Shown here: one piece after another, positions 37,972-47,284 of the stretch | Numbering within the stretch: the stretch's first letter is position 1 | Layout: each line of letters opens with the position of its first letter | DNA from: Polaromonas sp. | GTDB lineage: Bacteria > Pseudomonadota > Gammaproteobacteria > Burkholderiales > Burkholderiaceae_C | NCBI GenBank assembly: GCA_030654695.1 | Contig: JAURWY010000034.1 | Location: 310,001 to 374,000 of the forward strand | Direction of reading: 5' to 3' | DNA length: 64,000 nucleotides | The notes under the pieces: generated by a model | The model's database searches: none | Seen by the model: only the letters and a program-made list of their open reading frames with translations | What the model was told of the DNA's origin: nothing | Position numbers and translations under genes: made by a program

Positions 37972-38901
37972 GTGGATACCCTGTCCAACCTCAAAGCCTT
38001 TGTTGCCACCGCGGATGCGGGCAGTTTTTCAGCCGCGGCGCGGCAGCTGGGCCTGGTGCCATCGGTCATTTCAAAACGGATCGACCAGCTAGAGTGGCTG
38101 ATTCGCGCGCCGCTTTTCACGCGTACCACGCGCAAACTCACCCTGACCGATGTGGGTGACCGGTACTTGCACACCGTGCGCCAAGTGATCGGGCAAGTTG
38201 ACGATGCCTTGGCCGGCATGGCGCGCGCCAGCGGAGAACTGGAGGGGCATATCCGCGTCAAACTGCCGACCACGCTGGCGGTTTTGTACCTCAGCGACAT
38301 CTTCAATGACTTTGTCAAAAGTCAGCCCAGAATCAGCATGGACATCGTTCTGGCCGACCGTTCCGTGAACCCCATTGAAGAAGGTTTTGACATCGCCATC
38401 GGCGCCCTTCCCGAGCTGTATGGACGGGTTCAGGACAAACCACTGCGTTTGATGAAGCGCTACCTGTGCGCAGCCCCGGCCTATCTAGAACGCATGGGCA
38501 CACCGCAACATCCCGGTGACTTGGTCGACCATGACTGCTTGGTGTTCACGACCTCGGGCGTGCGCTGGGAATTTCAAAGTCCGCAAGGTCTGATGGGCAT
38601 TGACGTGCGCGCAAAATTGAGAACCAACGATGGACTTGCTTTATGCGAGGCGACCATCGCTGGCACCGGCATTGCGGTGTTGGCGGACTACATCGCGCAA
38701 GCGGCTCTGGACTCAGGCCAGTTGGTAGAAGTCATGCAGCCCTATTCTGTTCCAGGGATCTGGCTGAAAGCGCTGGTGCCCACCAACCGGCTTGAACTGC
38801 CCCGTGTGCGCATGCTGCTGGATTGGCTGGAGAAAAAACTCGACCCCGACACGCCATGGGACAAAATACGCCACCGATCCCCGCCCAATGACGCTACATG
38901 A
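37972..38901 (+). CDS. LysR-family transcriptional regulator
   Basis: Regulator of 309 residues starting at a GTG. The N-terminal winged helix (DTLSNLKAFVATADAGSFSAAARQLGLVPSVISKRIDQLEWLIRAPLF, about 2-50 as a region) and a LysR substrate-binding domain (about 90-300) are clear. It is divergent from the TPP-enzyme operon across 167 bases, the usual place for a LysR activator site, and overlaps the downstream marR start by ATGA. It likely controls the divergent and perhaps the plus-strand genes in response to the catabolic substrate or an intermediate. Confidence 0.9.
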   Translation: MDTLSNLKAFVATADAGSFSAAARQLGLVPSVISKRIDQLEWLIRAPLFTRTTRKLTLTDVGDRYLHTVRQVIGQVDDALAGMARASGELEGHIRVKLPTTLAVLYLSDIFNDFVKSQPRISMDIVLADRSVNPIEEGFDIAIGALPELYGRVQDKPLRLMKRYLCAAPAYLERMGTPQHPGDLVDHDCLVFTTSGVRWEFQSPQGLMGIDVRAKLRTNDGLALCEATIAGTGIAVLADYIAQAALDSGQLVEVMQPYSVPGIWLKALVPTNRLELPRVRMLLDWLEKKLDPDTPWDKIRHRSPPNDAT

Positions 38902-39377
38902 CCCTGTTCAAAGACCTTTCCCAGCTCTACACCCGCCCTGGTTTTTTACTGCGACGGGCGCATCAAATCTCCGCAGCCGTCTTTGAAGATGAATGCCGCA
39001 GCGTGGGCCTGACGCCAGCACAGTTCGGGGTACTGACCGTGCTGCGCGCCTCCCCAGGTCTGGACCAATCCAGACTGGCGCGCGCACTTGGCTTTGACAA
39101 AGTGACTGTGCTACGGGTGCTAAGAGGCTTAGAGGAACGAGGGCTGGTCGAGCGTTCACCAGCACCCGAAAGCCGGCGCAATTTGGCTGTCGTGCTCACG
39201 CCGGCGGGCAACAAACTGCTGAAAGATTCACAAACACCTGCAGAGCGAGCGTATGAGAGGCTGATGGAGCCGCTGTCTCCGAAGCAGCAATTGCAGCTGG
39301 TCGCCTTGCTGCAACAAATGACGCAGGGTCTCGAAGAGCACGCCCGTGCGGCGTTTGTGCCGGCAGATAGACCCTAG
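38898..39377 (+). CDS. MarR-family transcriptional regulator
   Basis: Regulator of 159 residues with the MarR winged-helix fold (about 30-130): VGLTPAQFGVLTVLRASPGLDQSRLARALGFDKVTVLRVLRGLEERGLV then the wing ESRRNLAVVLTPAGNKLL. MarR proteins bind phenolic or aromatic acid ligands and repress catabolic genes. The ATG overlaps the LysR stop (ATGA), so both are translated from one mRNA. A 187-base gap follows before the third Bug gene, which could house an operator. A LysR/MarR pair in one transcript is an uncommon arrangement. Confidence 0.88.
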   Translation: MTLFKDLSQLYTRPGFLLRRAHQISAAVFEDECRSVGLTPAQFGVLTVLRASPGLDQSRLARALGFDKVTVLRVLRGLEERGLVERSPAPESRRNLAVVLTPAGNKLLKDSQTPAERAYERLMEPLSPKQQLQLVALLQQMTQGLEEHARAAFVPADRP

Positions 39378-39564
39378 GCAACAAGCCCAATGGCCGAGCG
39401 TCTTTCCGTGTGCGCCTGATTTAATTCGCTTTCACCGGTACCGCCCGATCTGCTAAATGAAGACGTTAAGCGGCCGATAAGTTCAGCTTCGGTATGATGA
39501 ATCGTGTCCTTCTGGCGCTGCACAAGCGCCAACAGTTCTGCCAACTTATTGAGGAGATCACTGA

Positions 39565-40548
39565 ATGAGTGTGTCGAAGACTTCCCTTGCAGCGCTGCTG
39601 CTGACTTGCGGTGCAATATCTGCTGCGTTTGCGCAGAGTACTGCGACATACCCATCCAAAGCCATACGCATCGTGGTGCCATATCCAGCGGGCGGCGGTA
39701 TTGATGTGATCTCGCGCGTGATTGGCGAGCGACTGAGCCGCCGTCTTGGCCAGCCGGTGCTGGTAGACAACAAGCCGGGGGCCGGCACGATTTTGGCCGC
39801 TGAGTTAGTCGCCAAGGCGCCAGCCGACGGCTACACGCTGATGGTCACCAGCGACTCAACACTGACCATCAACCAACACCTGTATGCCAAGCTACCCTAC
39901 GACCCCGTCAAAGACTTTGCACCCATCACGCAGCTGGTCTTGCTCAATCAGCTGCTGCTGGCCAACCCGGCGGTGCCCGCCAACAATCTGAAAGAGCTGG
40001 TGGCCTATGCCAAGGCCAATCCCGGCAAGCTCAATTACGCCTCTTACGGCAGCGGCAGCCAGCCGCACCTAGCGATGGAAATGCTCAAGGTGCAGACTGG
40101 CATGGACATCGTGCACGTTCCCTACAAAGGCATTCCACAGGCTGTGCCGGCTGCGCTGGCCGGTGAGGTACAGCTGACGTTTTCCGGTGCCGCTTCATCG
40201 CAGGCGTTTATCAAGTCTGGCAAATTGAAGGCACTGGCGGTTGGCGGCAAGTCGCGCATGGCGCTGTTGCCCGACGTGCCGACCTTTGCTGAGTCCGGGT
40301 TCCCTGACGTGCCATCCAACGCGTGGTTTGGCTTGTTTGCGCCTGCTGGCACGCCGCAAGACATCATCTTGAAGCTGCATGCGGAAGTCACGCATATCTT
40401 GAAGGAACCTGAGTTCATTCAGAAAGAGATCGCCGCCAAGACCTATGAACTGGTGGCCAGTACGCCGCAGGCCTTCGCAGAATTTCTGCTGGCTGACAGC
40501 GCTCGCAATGCGCGCGCCGTGAAAATCTCCGGCGCCAAGGTCGAATAG
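39565..40548 (+). CDS. Bug/TctC-type periplasmic substrate-binding protein (third of three)
   Basis: Protein of 327 residues with a signal peptide (LAALLLTCGAISAAFAQS) and a Bug domain (YPSKAIRIVVPYPAGGGIDVISRVI; LVDNKPGAGTILAAELVAKAPADGYTLMV; VPYKGIPQAVPAALAGEVQLTF). A good ribosome site (GAGGAG) precedes the ATG. The next gene, an alpha/beta hydrolase, begins with a GTG one base after the stop, so binding protein and hydrolases are coupled. The ligand is unknown. Confidence 0.86.
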   Translation: MSVSKTSLAALLLTCGAISAAFAQSTATYPSKAIRIVVPYPAGGGIDVISRVIGERLSRRLGQPVLVDNKPGAGTILAAELVAKAPADGYTLMVTSDSTLTINQHLYAKLPYDPVKDFAPITQLVLLNQLLLANPAVPANNLKELVAYAKANPGKLNYASYGSGSQPHLAMEMLKVQTGMDIVHVPYKGIPQAVPAALAGEVQLTFSGAASSQAFIKSGKLKALAVGGKSRMALLPDVPTFAESGFPDVPSNAWFGLFAPAGTPQDIILKLHAEVTHILKEPEFIQKEIAAKTYELVASTPQAFAEFLLADSARNARAVKISGAKVE

Positions 40549-40549
40549 C

Positions 40550-41449
40550 GTGAGTGGCACCGCAGCCATCGCCACTCCAGTCACATCAACCGCGGCGATA
40601 TGGCGCAACTACGACCAAGCCGCGCTTGACCGGCAGTACAACAGCCGTGGCACGGTACCCGATGTCACGCTTTACCTGCGCGACTACGCCCTGCGCACAG
40701 CGAGCGCAAAAGCCTCTCTCGCCTGCATTGAAAACGTCGCCTATGGAGAGGGCCCAAACGAGCTGCTAGACATCTACCCGGCGGGTGAACGCGCACCCGT
40801 GATGGTCTATTTGCACGGTGGCGACTGGCGTGCGCTGTCAAAAGAAGACAGTGGATTTGCCGCACCAGCCTTTGTCGCCGCGGGGGCGATGTTTGTGGCA
40901 CTTGATTTCACGTTGGTGCCCGCCACCACGCTGCCCGCCATGGGTGCGCAAGTGAGGCGGGCGCTGCACTGGCTCTGGCGCCATGTGGCAACCCACGGCG
41001 GCGATCCGGAGCGCATCCATATAGCTGGCCATTCATCCGGCGCCAACTTGGTTGGGCAATTGTTGATGACCGATTGGAAAAATGAATTTGATGCCCCTGC
41101 CGACCTGGTCAAAAGTGCCATTGTCATCAGCGGGCTGGGTGACCTCGAGCCGGTGCGCCTGTCCTTTCGCAATGCGCAGCTGCATCTGACACCTGAGGAG
41201 GTTGCGCAGGTGTCCTTGCTGCGTCGCGCAGCCAAGGCAAGCTGCCCGTTGCTGGTGGCTGTCGGCGGTCATGAGACCGCCGATTACCGACTGCAAAGCC
41301 GTGAGGTGGCAGCGGACTGGACGGCACAGGGCAAGCATGCAGAACTGTTCGAGCTGGCGGAGCGTCATCACTTTGACGCGGTACTCGAATGGGCAAACCC
41401 AACCAGTGACCTGTTTCGTGCCCAGCGCCTCTTGATGGGGCTGACATGA
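40550..41449 (+). CDS. Alpha/beta hydrolase (arylformamidase/esterase-like), first of a tandem pair
   Basis: Protein of 299 residues starting at GTG. It has the HGG oxyanion-hole motif VYLHGGDWRAL (about 86-96), the nucleophile elbow GHSSGANL (S162), and a histidine in ERHHFDAV near the C-terminus. This is the pattern of the kynurenine formamidase/hormone-sensitive-lipase-like branch. It has a partner of the same fold directly downstream with an ATGA overlap. The substrate could be an ester, lactone or N-formyl aromatic; none can be chosen from sequence. Comparative features with its tandem neighbour suggest duplication. Confidence 0.82.
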   Translation: MSGTAAIATPVTSTAAIWRNYDQAALDRQYNSRGTVPDVTLYLRDYALRTASAKASLACIENVAYGEGPNELLDIYPAGERAPVMVYLHGGDWRALSKEDSGFAAPAFVAAGAMFVALDFTLVPATTLPAMGAQVRRALHWLWRHVATHGGDPERIHIAGHSSGANLVGQLLMTDWKNEFDAPADLVKSAIVISGLGDLEPVRLSFRNAQLHLTPEEVAQVSLLRRAAKASCPLLVAVGGHETADYRLQSREVAADWTAQGKHAELFELAERHHFDAVLEWANPTSDLFRAQRLLMGLT

Positions 41450-42357
41450 AAGGCCCGCGTGTATGGCTAGACATGGACCAGGCTGAACTCGACGACGCCT
41501 ACAACCAGACCGTGTACGCACCCAACCAGCAGCAGGTGCTGCAGCGCTACGCAGACAACAGCCAGGTCGCCCGCACACGCGTCGGTGAACCGCTGCGTTT
41601 TGCCTACGGTGATGACCCGATTGAAGGGTTGGATATTTACCCGACGGATCGGCCCAATGCACCGATTGCCATTTTCATTCATGGCGGCGCTTGGCGCGCT
41701 GGGCTGGCGCGCAATTACGGGTTTTGCGCCGAGCTGCTTGGTCGCTACGGCGCGCATCTGGTGGTGCCTGACTTTACCGCCGTGCAAGACGTGGCAGGCA
41801 ATTTGGCGATGGTGGCCGATCAGGTCAAGCGCGCCGTGGCCTGGGTCTACCGGCATGCAGCGCATTTTGGTGGCGACCCACAGCGCCTCCATGTGCTGGG
41901 CCACTCGTCGGGCGCGCACCTCGCGGGCGTGCTGTTGACGACCGATTGGGCCAACGAATTCGGTCTTCCCCAAGACTTGATCAAGAGCGGCTTGTGCTGC
42001 AGCGGCATTTTTGATTTGAAGCCAGTGCGCCTGTCTGCCCGGAGCAGCTATGTGCATCTGACCGACGAGAGCGAGCAGGCGTTGAGCGCGCAGCGCCACA
42101 TTGCAAGGCTCAATGCGCCATTGATCGTGGCTTACGGCACGCTTGAAACGCCAGAGTTCCAACGCCAGTCTCGCGATTTCGCAGCAGCCGTCGCAGACGC
42201 CGGCAAACCGGTACAACTGCTGGTCGCTGAAGGCCTTAACCATTTCGAAATCATAGAAACCCTTGCACAAGCTGACAGCCTGTTGGGCCGCGCGGCACTG
42301 GCGCAAATTGGACTGATCGCCTGCGCCGCCAAGGTCAACCCACTTACGCCCACGTGA
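41446..42357 (+). CDS. Alpha/beta hydrolase (arylformamidase/esterase-like), second of a tandem pair
   Basis: Protein of 303 residues with IFIHGGAWRAGL (about 77-88), GHSSGAHL (S154) and GLNHFEIIE, the same layout as the upstream hydrolase (same spacing HGG to GxSxG about 73 residues). No signal peptide: cytoplasmic. Its ATG overlaps the previous stop (ATGA). It ends the plus-strand catabolic set; beyond it lies a tRNA-Pro gene on the other strand. Whether the pair has different substrate preferences cannot be read from the sequence. Confidence 0.82.
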   Translation: MKGPRVWLDMDQAELDDAYNQTVYAPNQQQVLQRYADNSQVARTRVGEPLRFAYGDDPIEGLDIYPTDRPNAPIAIFIHGGAWRAGLARNYGFCAELLGRYGAHLVVPDFTAVQDVAGNLAMVADQVKRAVAWVYRHAAHFGGDPQRLHVLGHSSGAHLAGVLLTTDWANEFGLPQDLIKSGLCCSGIFDLKPVRLSARSSYVHLTDESEQALSAQRHIARLNAPLIVAYGTLETPEFQRQSRDFAAAVADAGKPVQLLVAEGLNHFEIIETLAQADSLLGRAALAQIGLIACAAKVNPLTPT

Positions 42358-42505
42358 ACGACGATTTGGTTAAGGCGGTGCTCAACTAACCCAAAAACAC
42401 GACTTACACCCAAACGTTCTCTCGTATGTTCCCCCGCTTTCGGCTATCAGTCAATGTGTCGCTTTGTACACTGTTGGAGTGACAGTGAGCGATTTACCAA
42501 TGAAA

Positions 42506-42539
42506 AAAGGCCTTCATGAATTTCTCCTTGAAGGCCTTT
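42506..42539 (-). terminator. Intrinsic terminator of tRNA-Pro
   Basis: Inverted repeat AAAGGCCTTCA / TGAAGGCCTTT (11 bp) with a 12-base loop. On the minus strand it is followed by six T, and it lies 11 bases after the tRNA 3' CCA end, so it terminates the tRNA transcript. On the plus strand the T-run is short, so it would be a weak stop for the hydrolase operon. Confidence 0.85.
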
Positions 42540-42550
42540 GTACTGTCTAC

Positions 42551-42627
42551 TGGTCGGTGTGAAAGGATTCGAACCTTCGACCCCTTGCACCCCATGCAAG
42601 TGCGCTACCAGGCTGCGCCACACACCG
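42551..42627 (-). tRNA. tRNA-Pro, anticodon GGG
   Basis: Cloverleaf read on the minus strand: acceptor CGGTGTG pairs with CACACCG; D-arm GCGCAGCCTGGTAGCGC; anticodon stem CTTGC/GCAAG with loop ATGGGGT, giving anticodon GGG; T-arm GGTTCGAATCC. The 3' ACCA is encoded (CCA at 42553-42551). Length is 77 bases including CCA. Confidence 0.96.
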
Positions 42628-42659
42628 AAGATGCAAATTATAGCTCCCTGAAAAGCAGC

Positions 42660-43145
42660 TCAAGCAGCGAGCAAGTCCCTGATTTCGGTGAGCTCTCGGC
42701 GCACGATTTCAAGGCGCTGTCGTGACATGCCGTCGCCTAGTGCTGCAAAAGCAATAGATGTATCAGCACCGTCAAGTTCAGACGTATCGGCCGTGGTGTC
42801 GAATTCATCCACGGCGTCACCCAAATCATCAACTCCCTCCAGCAAAACTTCGCCATTGCGGCGTTTGTCGCGCTCATTCTGGACAACTTCTTGGAGCTTG
42901 TTGCGTGCGCCGCTGATGGTGAATCCCTCGTCGTAGAGCAGGTCACGAATACGCCGAATCATCAGCACTTCATGGTGCTGGTAGTAACGGCGATTCCCGC
43001 GCCGCTTCATGGGGCGCAGCTGTGTGAACTCTTGCTCCCAGTAACGAAGCACATGAGGTTTAACGCCGCACAAATCACTGACTTCGCCGATGGTGAAGTA
43101 GCGTTTGGCAGGAATCAGGGGAAGGTCTTTCTCCAAGGAAATCAA
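42660..43145 (-). CDS. MerR-family transcriptional regulator downstream of ihfA
   Basis: Protein of 161 residues with a MerR winged-helix N-terminal domain (about 16-85: YFTIGEVSDLCGVKPHVLRYWEQEFTQLRP then RRGNRRYYQHHEVLMIRRIRDLLYDEGFTISGAR). The C-terminal part is acidic and lacks metal-binding cysteines, so it is not a classic metal sensor. This gene sits next to ihfA in many beta- and gammaproteobacteria, which supports the call. Its target and effector are unknown. It lies upstream of tRNA-Pro on the same strand. Confidence 0.86.
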   Translation of the reverse strand: MISLEKDLPLIPAKRYFTIGEVSDLCGVKPHVLRYWEQEFTQLRPMKRRGNRRYYQHHEVLMIRRIRDLLYDEGFTISGARNKLQEVVQNERDKRRNGEVLLEGVDDLGDAVDEFDTTADTSELDGADTSIAFAALGDGMSRQRLEIVRRELTEIRDLLAA

Positions 43146-43253
43146 TGCGCTGTTAAGGAAAGCTACGAATTTACTCTAAGTCGATAGCAACTGCAAAGCA
43201 ATAGAAAGTATTTTTTAATAAATTACCGTTTGCAAGCTGAGTCCAGCGCCGCA

Positions 43254-43565
43254 TCAACCCTGAATTTGCTCTTTGAGTTTGATGCTGGCGTGAAAAGTGA
43301 CCACCCGACGAGCCTCGATGGGGATGGCTTCGCCGGTTCTGGGATTACGGCCGGGGCGCGGGGCCTTGGTGCGAATCTGAAAGTTACCAAAGCCGGAAAT
43401 CTTGACGTCATTGCCGTCCACCAAGTCGTCAGAGATCAACACAAAAAAGGCGTCGACCATGTCTTTGGACTCGCGCTTGTTGAGGCCAATTTTCTCGAAC
43501 AGCAATTCAGCCAAATGGGCTTTGGTCAGCGCTGGGGTTTCCAGACTGTCGACAGAAAAATCCAT
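43254..43565 (-). CDS. ihfA: Integration host factor alpha subunit
   Basis: DNA-bending protein of 103 residues, partner of IhfB. Matches the HU/IHF fold: LTKAHLAELLFEKIGLNKRESKDMVDAFF, then the beta-arm region VKISGFGNFQIRTKAPRPGRNPRTGEAIPIEARRVVTFHAS with the conserved proline in RPGRNP that intercalates DNA. The ATG at 43565 is preferred; the longer frame to 43664 overlaps pheT and is Cys-rich. The pheST-ihfA order is the standard arrangement. Confidence 0.96.
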   Translation of the reverse strand: MDFSVDSLETPALTKAHLAELLFEKIGLNKRESKDMVDAFFVLISDDLVDGNDVKISGFGNFQIRTKAPRPGRNPRTGEAIPIEARRVVTFHASIKLKEQIQG

Positions 43566-43620
43566 GTTGGCTCCTTGCCCGCTATCGTGTGTTGGTGTGG
43601 TTGGCGAATTGTGCCGTGTT

Positions 43621-46047
43621 TCAGGCTCGTAAGCGAGCACACAGCACGGTTTGCAGTTGCTCAATCACAGCCTTCACCGCAACGTCGATTTGCTCTTCAG
43701 TCAGTGTGGCGTCGTCTCGGCTGAGCACCAAGCGAACCGCCAAGCTTTTCTCGCCCAACTGCATGCTGGCGCTGGCTTGTTGCGGCCGATACACGTCAAA
43801 CAGCGTGGCGGAGCGCAGCAGGCTGCCAATGCCTGCGCTATCGATCGCCGCCTTCAACGCCGCGTACGTGACGCTTTCGCTGACGATGACCGCCAAGTCG
43901 CGTTCGACCGGTTGGTGCTTGCTGACGTTGCTGAACTGCGGGACCTGGCGCTGTAATACGGCGTCGAGTTCGAGTTCAAACAAGATCGGCGCTTGCGGCA
44001 ATTCGTAACCCTGTCGCCATTGCGGATGCAACTCGCCAACAAAGCCAATCGCCCTGCCCTGCACGCTCACGCTGGCGCAGCGGCCTGGGTGCATCGCTGG
44101 GTGGCTGGCCGGCGTAAAGACGGCTTGCAGCGGTGCCAGCAATGTCTCAACATGACCCTTGATGTCAAAGAAGTCGACATTGCGGTCGGTCTGCGACCAA
44201 GCCAAACTGTCGAGCGCGCCATAAGCCAAACCAGCGACGTGCATCGGCTGGTCAAAACCCGCCACCGTGGTGTCGGTATTCAGTGTTTCTGCGCTGCGCA
44301 AAAACACGCGGCCCAACTCAAACACGCGGACCCGGCTGGCTTTGCGGTCAAGGTTGAATTTCAGCACTTGCAGCAGCGAGCCGACCAAGGAAGAGCGCAT
44401 CACGCTCATCTGGCTGGCGATCGGGTTGAGCAGCTTGATCGGGTTTGGATTGCCCGCCAACTCATGCTCCCAGCGCTCTTCCACGAAGCTGAAGTTGATG
44501 GTTTCTTGGTAACCCAGCGCGGCCAGCGAACGGCGTACAGCAAACGGGCTGCGCACGGCTTCCGGGTTGATGCGCGCTGAAATCGGAGCCAATGGCGGCG
44601 TGCTCGGCAGCTGGTTGTAGCCCACCATGCGAACGACTTCTTCGATCAGGTCTTCTTCAATCTGCAAGTCAAAACGGTAGCTTGGCGGCGTCACAGTCAA
44701 GGTGCCATCGCCCTCAACAACCGGCAGGCCCAAGCGAGCCAGTGCATCAGCGCATTGTGCTTGGGTCAGCGGCATGCCGATCACCTTGACTGCACGCGCC
44801 ACGCGCAGCGTCACAGGCACGGCAACAGGCAAGCTGGCTTGGATGTCATCAATCGGCCCACACATGGTGCCGGTGGTGCCGCAAATATCCAAAATCAATT
44901 GCGTGATGCGTTCGATGTGCTCGACCGTCAAGCCTGGGTCAACACCCCGCTCAAAACGATGACCCGCATCGGTCGAAAAGTTGTAGCGGCGTGAGCGGCC
45001 AGCAATTGATTTTGGCCACCAAAAAGCCGCTTCAACGTAAATGTGCTGCGTGTCATCAGACACCGCCGTGGCGTCGCCGCCCATGATGCCGGCCAAGGAC
45101 TCGACCTGCACATCGTCTGCAATCACGCCGACTTTGCCGTCGACGGTGACGGTGTTGCCGTTGAGCAGCTTTAGCGTTTCGTCAGCGCGGCCCCAGCGCA
45201 CATCCAGTCCGCCATGAATTTTGTCGAGGTCAAAAATATGCGAAGGCCGGCCCAACTCAAACATCACGTAGTTGGATATGTCGACCAAGGCGGTGACGCT
45301 GCGCTGGCCACAGCGGACCAGCCGATCCACCATCCACTGCGGAGTCGCAGCGCGGGTGTTGACGTTGCGAACGACACGACCCGAGAAGCGGCCGCACAAA
45401 TCGGGCGCACTGATTTTCACAGCCAAGCGGCTGGCGTCATTCACAGCGAGTGACTTGAAAACCGGCGATTTCAAAGGCGCACCAGTGAGTGCAGCGAGCT
45501 CGCGCGCCACGCCATAGACGCTCAGGCAATGCGCCAAGTTAGGCGTTAACTTGAGCGTGAACAGTGTGTCGTCAAGCGACAAATGGGTGCGGATGTCCAT
45601 CCCCAGCGGCGCGTCTGCCGCGAGCTCCATCAAGCCGCCGTGGTCTTCACTCAGCTTGAGCTCTCTGGCCGAACACAGCATGCCGTAGCTGTCCACACCG
45701 CGCAGTTGGCCGATCTTGATGGCGAATGGCTTGCCGTCCTCACCGGGCGGCAGCTCTGCACCGACCAGTGCACAAGGCACCTTGATGCCGACGCGCGCAT
45801 TGGGTGCGCCGCAAACGATATTGAGCAAAGCGCCCTGCCCAACGTCAACCTGACAAACACGCAGCTTGTCAGCGTTCGGGTGCTGAACAGCCTCTGTGAT
45901 TTCGCCGACCACGATGCCGCTGAACGGCGGTGCGACCGGCTGGAGTTCTTCAACTTCAAGGCCGGCCATGGTCAAGGTGTCGGCCAACTGCTGAGTCGTC
46001 AAGGGCGGGTTGCAGAATTCGCGCAACCAGGATTCTGGAAATTGCAT
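43621..46047 (-). CDS. pheT: Phenylalanyl-tRNA synthetase beta subunit
   Basis: Protein of 808 residues, start MQFPESWLREFCNPPLTTQQLADTL. An EMAP-II/tRBD domain (about 40-150), B3/B4 editing domain (about 210-380), B5 domain and the catalytic-like core follow, ending in an anticodon-binding FDX-ACB domain (KHQPVERDLAVIVSESVTYAALKAAID, ...YRPQQASASMQLGEKSLAVRLVLSRDDATLTEEQID). The beta subunit pairs with PheS in an alpha2-beta2 enzyme. It lies 31 bases after pheS on the same strand. The frame is open to 46134 but the ATG at 46047 gives the conserved N-terminus. Confidence 0.97.
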   Translation of the reverse strand: MQFPESWLREFCNPPLTTQQLADTLTMAGLEVEELQPVAPPFSGIVVGEITEAVQHPNADKLRVCQVDVGQGALLNIVCGAPNARVGIKVPCALVGAELPPGEDGKPFAIKIGQLRGVDSYGMLCSARELKLSEDHGGLMELAADAPLGMDIRTHLSLDDTLFTLKLTPNLAHCLSVYGVARELAALTGAPLKSPVFKSLAVNDASRLAVKISAPDLCGRFSGRVVRNVNTRAATPQWMVDRLVRCGQRSVTALVDISNYVMFELGRPSHIFDLDKIHGGLDVRWGRADETLKLLNGNTVTVDGKVGVIADDVQVESLAGIMGGDATAVSDDTQHIYVEAAFWWPKSIAGRSRRYNFSTDAGHRFERGVDPGLTVEHIERITQLILDICGTTGTMCGPIDDIQASLPVAVPVTLRVARAVKVIGMPLTQAQCADALARLGLPVVEGDGTLTVTPPSYRFDLQIEEDLIEEVVRMVGYNQLPSTPPLAPISARINPEAVRSPFAVRRSLAALGYQETINFSFVEERWEHELAGNPNPIKLLNPIASQMSVMRSSLVGSLLQVLKFNLDRKASRVRVFELGRVFLRSAETLNTDTTVAGFDQPMHVAGLAYGALDSLAWSQTDRNVDFFDIKGHVETLLAPLQAVFTPASHPAMHPGRCASVSVQGRAIGFVGELHPQWRQGYELPQAPILFELELDAVLQRQVPQFSNVSKHQPVERDLAVIVSESVTYAALKAAIDSAGIGSLLRSATLFDVYRPQQASASMQLGEKSLAVRLVLSRDDATLTEEQIDVAVKAVIEQLQTVLCARLRA

Positions 46048-46078
46048 GGTGTTGCCTTGCTGTGTTCTGGTGGTTTTG

Positions 46079-47146
<1,068 letters not shown>

Positions 47147-47165
47147 TCAGTGTGACGGTTGATGC

Positions 47166-47193
47166 AAAAAGGGGGCAACAAGAAATTGCGCCC
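47166..47193 (-). terminator. Possible attenuator/terminator in the pheS leader
   Basis: Read on the minus strand, GGGCGCAA-TTTC-TTGTTGCCC forms an 8-bp hairpin with one bulge, followed by CC and five T, ending 26 bases before the pheS ATG. Two more inverted repeats precede it: 47205-47232 (12 bp, three G-U pairs, GCAA loop) and 47251-47271 (9-10 bp, CTGCTGTTG arms). This is an attenuator-like layout; no phenylalanine-rich leader peptide was found. Confidence 0.5.
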
Positions 47194-47284
47194 TCAATGA
47201 GAAAGGGCCAGAGCTTTTGCAAGCCCCAGCCCATGTCTTTCTTGTCGTGACTGCTGTTGATTCAACAGCAGGACAGCTTCAAGA

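Noticed and set aside
39374..39682. Minus-strand open frame of about 100 codons (ending AIGLVA) in and around the marR-Bug gap.
   Set aside because: Its N-terminal third overlaps the Bug gene signal peptide, there is no clear ribosome site and no recognised domain. I read the 187-base gap as non-coding regulatory DNA, though a short helical peptide cannot be fully excluded.
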